Of a DNA stretch of 64,000 bases, positions 58,734 through 64,000 are shown piece by piece; position 1 is the first letter of the stretch; every line of letters begins with the position of its first letter. A model generated the notes under the pieces. The model did not search any database and had not been told where the DNA came from. It saw only the letters and a program-made list of their open reading frames with translations. The position numbers and the translations under genes are program-made. The DNA comes from Ligilactobacillus sp900765635 (GTDB taxonomy: Bacteria; Bacillota; Bacilli; Lactobacillales; Lactobacillaceae), in contig NZ_CASCJC010000001.1 in assembly GCF_949152225.1 (NCBI RefSeq), positions 62,001 through 126,000 of the forward strand, written 5' to 3'.

Positions 58734-61520
58734 ATGAATCGTAAAGAAAAAATTTGGGAGTACTTTAAGAATCATCCACAAGCAAGCGAAGGCTTAACAA
58801 CGGCAACAGTAGTCGATGATTTAGGAATTTTGCGTACAAATGTTAGCAAAGAACTTAATGTTTTGGTGCGTGAAGGAAAGTTAAGTAAGCTTAACGGGCG
58901 CCCTGTTAGGTATTGCTTGGCGCATGCAAGACCACAAGCACCACAAATTGTAAATAAGCCAGATGTTGATGTGTCCGTTCCACTCAGCGATGACGTTTTT
59001 GACCGCTTGATTGGGCGTAAGGATAGTCTAAAAAATCAAATAGAACAAGCCAAAGCCGCACTGCTATACCCGCCAAATGGGTTAAATGTTTTGATTACAG
59101 GGCCGACTGGTTCAGGGAAGACATTTTTTGCTAATGCGATGTATCATTTCGCCTACGATAAGGGAATTTTACAAAAACAAGGCATCACGGTTTTTAATTG
59201 TGCTGATTATGCACATAATCCACAACTGTTGATGTCGCATTTGTTTGGTTATGTCAAAGGAGCCTTTACTGGAGCTAACGAAGATAAAGATGGTTTGATC
59301 CAAGAGGCTGACGGAGGGATGCTGTTTTTAGATGAAGTTCATCGTCTACCCCCAGAAGGACAAGAAATGATTTTTTATTTTATGGATCATGGCACATATA
59401 GTCGTTTAGGTGAGACAGGAAAGCAAAGCAAAGCCAATGTACGTTTGGTATGCGCAACAACCGAAGATCCGGAAAGTGCCTTACTTAAGACTTTTGTTCG
59501 GCGGATTCCAATTGTCATTCAAATGCCATCTTTCCAACAAAGAACGACACGTGAACGTTTGCAGTTGTTGAAACGCCTATTGACAATTGAAGCCAATCGA
59601 ATTCAAAAAAATATCACCTTAAATGAAGATGTGGTACAAGCCTTGTTAGGTAGTGTGACGTTTGGAAACGTTGGGCAGTTAAAATCAAATGTACAGCTCG
59701 TTTGTGCACAAGGTTTTTTAGGAAGTATGCAAGATGAAAATGATATTACGATCCAATTTGAACAATTACCTCCCCAAATAAAAGAAGGGTTGTCGCGTTT
59801 AGCCTCTGATCGTGTTGAACAAGGCAAGCTTGCTAGGTTATTGGAACCATTACTTGTTATTCGTCCAGATGATTCGACTAATAATCTTAACGATACTGAT
59901 AATTATGAACTACCATATAACTTATATGAATTAATCGGTAAAAAAGCAGCTGTCTTGCAAGATGAAGGTTTAGATCAAGCTGCAATTAACAACTTTATTA
60001 TGACGGACATCAATGTTCATCTAAAGTCGTTTTATCGTAATGTTGGCTTACAAAAAACCGAAACAAATTTCAATGAAATTGTCGATCAAGAAATTGTGGA
60101 TGTGACTAATGAAATTGAAAAAGTTCTCAAGCAAAAAAACTACAACATCAATGGTAATTTCTTATATGCCATGAGTTTGCATATCAGTTCATTTATTAAA
60201 CGTGTGCAATCAGGCCAACCATTGCGCGATGTGGCGGAAAATATCGTTTCGATGGTTCAAGATTATCCAAATGAATTTGCCTTAGCTAAGCAAGTTAAAG
60301 CAATTTTAGAAGCGCATTATAAGTTTCCGGTACCTGATTCAGAAACGTATTATCTGGCAATCCTATTGGTTTCGCTTAAGGCAGCTCCTAAAAATGGTAA
60401 AGTTGGAATTGTGGTTGCCGCTCATGGTAATAGTACTGCATTTTCAATGGTTCAAGTGGTTAAGCAACTTTTAGATGTTGATAATTTGACTTCATTTGAT
60501 ATGTCATTAGAGATCAGTCCACTAACTGCTTTAAATGAGATTGCCACAAAGGTCAAAAAAATTGACCGTGGTAATGGTGTTTTACTTTTGGTTGATATGG
60601 GCTCTTTAGGGACGTTTAGTGCTAAACTTACCGAAATGACTGGAATTGAGGTCAAGACAATTGATATGGTGACGACTGCTATGGTATTAGAAGCGGCGCG
60701 TAAAACATCAATGATAGATAGTACTTTAAATTCTGTTTACCATGAATTATCAGAGTTTAGTGGTTATTCGCGTCCATTTGGCCATAATGAGGATCGAAAA
60801 GAAACAGAAGTTAAAATTTCAAATGCTAATAAACCCAAGGCGATTATTGCAATTTGCTCTACGGGTGAAGGAACCGCCAAAAGAATCAAAGAGATGCTTG
60901 ATGAAATCTTAATCGATAATTTATTAGACGATATCGAAGTGATTCCAATTTCCGTGGTTAATATGCAACAAACGATTGCGCAGATTCAAAAAGAGCATTA
61001 TATCGTTGCAACAACAGGTATTGTTAATCCGCAAATCGATGCACCGTTTATTTCATTAGAAAATCTTTTGCAAGGTGGAGGTCAACAGTTTGTTGAACTA
61101 CTAGAAGAAATGGATAGTAATACGCTATTTGTTGATACACAAGATACACAACTTGCTACACTAAGCGAACAAGATGTGTGTCAATATCTAGAACAGTATT
61201 TTACCTTCATCAATCCTAAAAAGGTTATCAAGATTTTATGGAACTACTGTGACTTTATTGAGCGCCGTACAGAAATTTTGATGACGGCTCCTTTAAGAAT
61301 CAGTCTAATCATGCATTTGGCAGGAGCAATCGAAAGGTATTTGACACACACACCAATTACGGCAACCAGTGAGGAGTTAGCGAGTTTAGAAGACCAAAAC
61401 TTGGCTAAAGTTGTGTTACAAGCCAATGAAATCTTGAAAGATGCACTTAATGTTGAGTTACCTTTAAGTGAAGTGTATTATATTGTGCGGATTTTTGATA
61501 CACAAGCAACAGAAAATTGA
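58734..61520 (+). CDS. LevR/ManR-type sigma-54-dependent PTS regulator with PRD domains
   Basis: A 928-residue activator. In order: N-terminal helix-turn-helix (about 1-60); AAA+ domain with 'LITGPTGSGKTFFANAMY', sigma-54 contact loop 'YVKGAFTGANEDKDG' and 'GGMLFLDEVHRLPPEGQ'; PRD1; an EIIA-Man-like domain ('KVGIVVAAHGNSTAFSMVQVV'); an EIIB-Gat-like segment ('AIIAICSTGEGTAKRIKEML'); PRD2 at the C terminus. Phosphorylation by the PTS should tune it. ATG 58734 follows AGGAGG by 8 nt. It controls the mannose-class PTS downstream through a -24/-12 promoter. Confidence 0.95.
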   Translation: MNRKEKIWEYFKNHPQASEGLTTATVVDDLGILRTNVSKELNVLVREGKLSKLNGRPVRYCLAHARPQAPQIVNKPDVDVSVPLSDDVFDRLIGRKDSLKNQIEQAKAALLYPPNGLNVLITGPTGSGKTFFANAMYHFAYDKGILQKQGITVFNCADYAHNPQLLMSHLFGYVKGAFTGANEDKDGLIQEADGGMLFLDEVHRLPPEGQEMIFYFMDHGTYSRLGETGKQSKANVRLVCATTEDPESALLKTFVRRIPIVIQMPSFQQRTTRERLQLLKRLLTIEANRIQKNITLNEDVVQALLGSVTFGNVGQLKSNVQLVCAQGFLGSMQDENDITIQFEQLPPQIKEGLSRLASDRVEQGKLARLLEPLLVIRPDDSTNNLNDTDNYELPYNLYELIGKKAAVLQDEGLDQAAINNFIMTDINVHLKSFYRNVGLQKTETNFNEIVDQEIVDVTNEIEKVLKQKNYNINGNFLYAMSLHISSFIKRVQSGQPLRDVAENIVSMVQDYPNEFALAKQVKAILEAHYKFPVPDSETYYLAILLVSLKAAPKNGKVGIVVAAHGNSTAFSMVQVVKQLLDVDNLTSFDMSLEISPLTALNEIATKVKKIDRGNGVLLLVDMGSLGTFSAKLTEMTGIEVKTIDMVTTAMVLEAARKTSMIDSTLNSVYHELSEFSGYSRPFGHNEDRKETEVKISNANKPKAIIAICSTGEGTAKRIKEMLDEILIDNLLDDIEVIPISVVNMQQTIAQIQKEHYIVATTGIVNPQIDAPFISLENLLQGGGQQFVELLEEMDSNTLFVDTQDTQLATLSEQDVCQYLEQYFTFINPKKVIKILWNYCDFIERRTEILMTAPLRISLIMHLAGAIERYLTHTPITATSEELASLEDQNLAKVVLQANEILKDALNVELPLSEVYYIVRIFDTQATEN

Positions 61521-61526
61521 TACAAA

Positions 61527-61567
61527 ACCTCGTGATACACAAAATAAGTGTATCATGAGGTTTTTTT
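61527..61567 (+). terminator. Terminator after the LevR-type gene, overlapping possible activator sites
   Basis: AACCTCGTGATACAC and GTGTATCATGAGGTT pair, followed by T5. The TGATACA element recurs at 61605 (GTGTGATACAG), so part of it may also serve as an upstream activating sequence; that is a guess. Confidence 0.75.
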
Positions 61568-61616
61568 AGTTAATTTTTAGGTTGATTTAACGCTGATTAT
61601 GTGTGATACAGAAAAG

Positions 61617-61633
61617 TTGGCACGCAACTTGCT
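61617..61633 (+). promoter_or_regulatory. Sigma-54 (-24/-12) promoter of the man PTS operon
   Basis: TTGGCACGCAACTTGCT matches the sigma-54 consensus TTGGCACNNNNNTTGCT at every defined base. Transcription would begin near 61645 and give a leader of about 160 nt. Confidence 0.9.
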
Positions 61634-61645
61634 ATATAAAGAGTG

Positions 61646-61808
61646 TAAGGAAACTTCTCAGACTGGAAGATTTTTGACCAGCTGCAGGTTTTACTTGCTG
61701 AACTAATTTTTTTATTATGTTTTTTTGTGTAAGCTGCATAGATTTTTTGGTTTGAGTAGGTGCAACTTTTGTTGATGAGGTTGTTTTTGAAAGATTTAGG
61801 TGATGAAT
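61646..61808 (+). other. Long 5' leader of the man PTS transcript
   Basis: About 160 nt without an ORF between the sigma-54 promoter and the first PTS gene. A hairpin can form from GACCAGCTGCAGG and nearby TTGCTG but nothing matches a known riboswitch. Confidence 0.35.
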
Positions 61809-62309
61809 ATGACGATTGATGTCAAACTAATGAGAATTGATAGTCGTTTGCTTCATGGACAAGTAGCTACCAATTGGGCAAAAGTTTTGAAAGTTGATCG
61901 CATTTTGGTCGTCTCTAATCGAGTAGCTCATGATAACATTCGTAAAACATTGATTTTACAGGCTAGACCACCTGGTGTTAAGGTGCATGTTATCACCTTA
62001 GATAAGATGCTTAGAATCTATAGAGATGCACGTTTCTATGGAATGCGCGTATTGATTTTAGTCGAAGATCCGATTGATGCTTTGACTTTAATCAAAGGTG
62101 GAATCAAAGTCGAAATGGTTAACGTGGGTGCAATTAGTTTTAACAGTTCGCGCAAGATGGTTTCTGATGCCATCTCGGTCAACGCAGAAGATGTAGTTGC
62201 ATTTAAATGGATGCATCAACACGGAATTGCGCTGGATATGCGTAAAGTTTCAAATGATTCGTCAAAAGATTTATGGCGGGTTTTAGTTGAAAAAGGGCTG
62301 GTTAGCTGA
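61809..62309 (+). CDS. PTS EIIB, mannose class (stand-alone)
   Basis: About 166 residues: 'KLMRIDSRLLHGQVATNWAKVLKVDRILVVSNRVAHDNIRKTLILQARPPGVKVHVI' with the phosphohistidine in 'LLHGQV', then 'GGIKVEMVNVGAIS'. It duplicates the IIB domain fused in the next gene. Start options are GTG 61800, ATG 61803 and ATG 61809; AGGTGATG at 61798 makes the last plausible but the site is weak. First gene after the sigma-54 promoter; the extra IIB may phosphorylate or regulate the LevR-type protein. Confidence 0.88.
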   Translation: MTIDVKLMRIDSRLLHGQVATNWAKVLKVDRILVVSNRVAHDNIRKTLILQARPPGVKVHVITLDKMLRIYRDARFYGMRVLILVEDPIDALTLIKGGIKVEMVNVGAISFNSSRKMVSDAISVNAEDVVAFKWMHQHGIALDMRKVSNDSSKDLWRVLVEKGLVS

Positions 62310-62381
62310 TTGTCTTGAGTTGACAAAAGTTGACAGTTTGTTTTAGGAGTTTCTAAATACATTTTTAAGGAGGACAACATA

Positions 62382-63365
62382 ATGGTAGGTATTATCCTAG
62401 CAAGTCATGGTGGCTTTGCTGAAGGCATTTTCCAATCAGGCGAAATGATTTTTGGTAAACAAGAAAATGTTCAAGCAGTTACCTTGATGCCAAGTGAAGG
62501 CCCAGACGATGTTCGGGCTAAAATGGAAAAGGCAATCGCTTCATTTGACGATCAAGAAGAAGTGTTATTCTTAGTTGATTTATGGGGCGGTACACCATTT
62601 AACCAAGCAAATAATTTGTTTGAAGCTCATAAAGATAAATGGGCAATTGTGGCCGGCATGAACTTGCCAATGGTCATCGAAGCATATGCATCACGTTTTT
62701 CGATGAACTCTGCGCAAGAAATTGCTGCACACATTATCGAAACAGGTAAGGATGGCGTAAAGATTAAACCAGAATCCTTACAACCAAAAGAAGCACCAAA
62801 AGCTGCTGAAAAACCAGCACAACCTACAGGAGCAATTCCTCCTGGAACAGTACTTGGTGATGGCAAGATTAAATACGTTTTAGCACGTATCGATTCTCGT
62901 TTATTACACGGTCAAGTTGCAACAGCATGGACTAAGACAACTCAACCAGATCGTATCATTGTTGTTTCTGATGGAGTTGCAAAAGACAATTTACGTAAGA
63001 GCTTAATTACAGAAGCTGCTCCTCCAGGAGTAAAGGCTAACGTTGTGCCAATCAAGAAGATGATTGAAGTTGCAAAAGATCCTCGTTTTGGTAACACTAA
63101 AGCTCTCTTGTTATTTGAAACACCACAAGATGCCTTAGAAGCAATCAAAGGTGGCGTTGATATCAAGGAATTAAACGTTGGCTCTATGGCACACTCTGTA
63201 GGTAAAGTGGCTGTTAACAAGGTTCTTTCCTTAGGTAAAGATGATGTGGCAACTTATGACGAATTAAAGAAGATGGGTATCAAATTCGATGTTCGTAAAG
63301 TTCCTGCAGATTCTAGAGATAACATGGATGATATTCTTGAAAAAGCTCGTAAAGAGTTGAACTAG
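62382..63365 (+). CDS. manL: PTS EIIAB, mannose class
   Basis: A 327-residue protein. The IIA domain begins 'MVGIILASHGGFAEGI' with phosphohistidine His9; a Pro/Ala/Lys linker (about 132-155) follows, then the IIB domain 'ARIDSRLLHGQVATAWTKTTQPDRIIVVSDGVAKDNLRKSLITEAAPPGVKANVV'. ATG 62382 follows AAGGAGG. It phosphorylates hexoses through the IIC/IID encoded downstream. Codon use is optimised, as for the major glucose/mannose PTS. The substrate name mannose/glucose is by family. Confidence 0.93.
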   Translation: MVGIILASHGGFAEGIFQSGEMIFGKQENVQAVTLMPSEGPDDVRAKMEKAIASFDDQEEVLFLVDLWGGTPFNQANNLFEAHKDKWAIVAGMNLPMVIEAYASRFSMNSAQEIAAHIIETGKDGVKIKPESLQPKEAPKAAEKPAQPTGAIPPGTVLGDGKIKYVLARIDSRLLHGQVATAWTKTTQPDRIIVVSDGVAKDNLRKSLITEAAPPGVKANVVPIKKMIEVAKDPRFGNTKALLLFETPQDALEAIKGGVDIKELNVGSMAHSVGKVAVNKVLSLGKDDVATYDELKKMGIKFDVRKVPADSRDNMDDILEKARKELN

Positions 63366-63394
63366 TGTTTTTAAAAAAGATAGGAGGATAAAAC

Positions 63395-64000
63395 ATGTCT
63401 GCTATATCAATGATTTTAGTAGTAATTATTGCCTTTCTTGCGGGTATGGAAGGTATTTTGGATGAATTCCAATTCCATCAACCGCTTGTGGCATGTACAT
63501 TAATCGGTTTAGTTACAGGTAACTTAGAAGCCGGTATCGTTTTAGGTGGTTCGTTACAAATGATCGCAATGGGTTGGGCAAATATCGGTGCTGCTGTAGC
63601 GCCCGATGCAGCTTTGGCATCTGTTGCTTCCGCTATTATTTTGGTTTTAGGTGGTCAAGGTGTTAAAGGTGTTAACGCAGCAATCGCTATTGCAATCCCA
63701 TTGGCTGTTGCTGGTTTGTTCTTAACAATGGTTGTGCGTACATTGGCTGTGCCAATTGTGCATATTATGGATAAAGCAGCTGAAGAAGGTAACTACCGCA
63801 AGATTGAAATTTGGCAAATCTTAGCTATTTGTATGCAAGGTTTACGTATTGCAATTCCTGCTGCTTGCTTGATCTTTATTCCTGCTTCTGCAGTTCGTCA
63901 TTTCCTAGAATCAATGCCAGCTTGGTTAAACGATGGTATGGCTATCGGTGGTGGCATGGTTGTTGCCGTTGGTTATGCTTTAGTTATCAACATGATGGCA
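63395..64000 (+). CDS. manM: PTS EIIC, mannose class, 3' partial
   Basis: The frame is open from ATG 63395 (after AGGAGG) to the end of the window, 202 codons. It reads 'FLAGMEGILDEFQFHQPLVACTLIGLVTGNLEAGIVLGGSLQMIAMGWANIGAAVAPDAALASV', the EIIC-Man signature. It would be followed by an EIID gene outside the window. Confidence 0.95.
   Translation, partial: MSAISMILVVIIAFLAGMEGILDEFQFHQPLVACTLIGLVTGNLEAGIVLGGSLQMIAMGWANIGAAVAPDAALASVASAIILVLGGQGVKGVNAAIAIAIPLAVAGLFLTMVVRTLAVPIVHIMDKAAEEGNYRKIEIWQILAICMQGLRIAIPAACLIFIPASAVRHFLESMPAWLNDGMAIGGGMVVAVGYALVINMMA

Overview
The window is AT-rich, densely coded DNA from a Gram-positive low-GC bacterium. Strong AGGAGG-type ribosome binding sites, many PTS permeases, a bifunctional AdhE behind a Rex-like operator, and AlfC-type fucosidases point to Lactobacillaceae (lactobacilli in the broad sense). 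The genus is not fixed by what I can see. The sugar repertoire (fucosylated glycans, ManNAc, beta-glucosides) fits a host-associated or gut strain. No rRNA, tRNA, CRISPR or prophage was seen.

Layout. (1) 1-0.9 kb: the end of a threonine-aldolase-like gene whose PLP-site residues are replaced. (2) 0.9-11.9 kb: a fucose island. It holds a GntR regulator, a GH29 fucosidase divergent from a lactose/cellobiose-family PTS EIIC, a class II aldolase (FucA), a DeoR regulator, and then an operon fucI-kinase-MFS-AlfC-type GH29 fucosidase. Together these release L-fucose, isomerise it, phosphorylate it and cleave it to DHAP and lactaldehyde. (3) 12-15.8 kb: a ManNAc/GlcNAc-type PTS (EIICB plus EIIA) with NanE, divergent from an RpiR regulator. 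(4) 15.9-20.5 kb: an AraC regulator, a lone EIIC and a GH3 glycosidase. (5) 20.6-21.1 kb: a small peptide gene resembling circular bacteriocins, followed by a tiny hydrophobic ORF. (6) 21.3-24.6 kb: mnmE-mnmG. (7) 25-27.8 kb: adhE. (8) 27.9-31 kb: DHA2 efflux pump plus DUF4811-like protein, divergent from MerR and a VOC protein.

(9) 31.2-33.3 kb: a three-gene cassette of a secreted protein with an atypical sorting signal, a sortase and a membrane protein. (10) 33.4-36.3 kb: a VanX-like dipeptidase and an envelope-stress-like cluster (DUF1700, DUF4097, PadR, PspC). It is followed by a 284-bp IS remnant with intact terminal repeats. (11) 36.8-41.4 kb: an arylsulfate sulfotransferase, an ABM-like protein, an ArsR regulator and a heavy-metal P-type ATPase. 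(12) 41.5-47.4 kb: a nucleoside hydrolase divergent from a BmpA-type nucleoside ABC importer, with PurBox-like motifs between them. (13) 47.6-54.9 kb: DJ-1, an EEP nuclease-fold protein, a lipoprotein, an Mbeg1-like hydrolase, a MATE pump, a MupG-like glycosidase and a 3-hydroxyisobutyrate-dehydrogenase-like enzyme. (14) 55.0-55.5 kb: about 460 bp of structured, apparently untranslated sequence with its own promoter and terminator. (15) 55.6-58.6 kb: Hsp20, an ABC1/UbiB kinase and an alpha carbonic anhydrase. (16) 58.7-64 kb: a LevR-type sigma-54 activator, a textbook -24/-12 promoter, and a mannose-class PTS (IIB, IIAB, IIC) running off the end.

The most interesting items are the orphan circular-bacteriocin-like precursor at 20.7 kb, the unidentified structured RNA at 55.0-55.5 kb, the sortase cassette with a non-LPXTG signal at 31.2 kb, and the threonine-aldolase paralogue lacking its PLP lysine. 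All identities rest on reading the sequence and on memory of the families; no database search was run.
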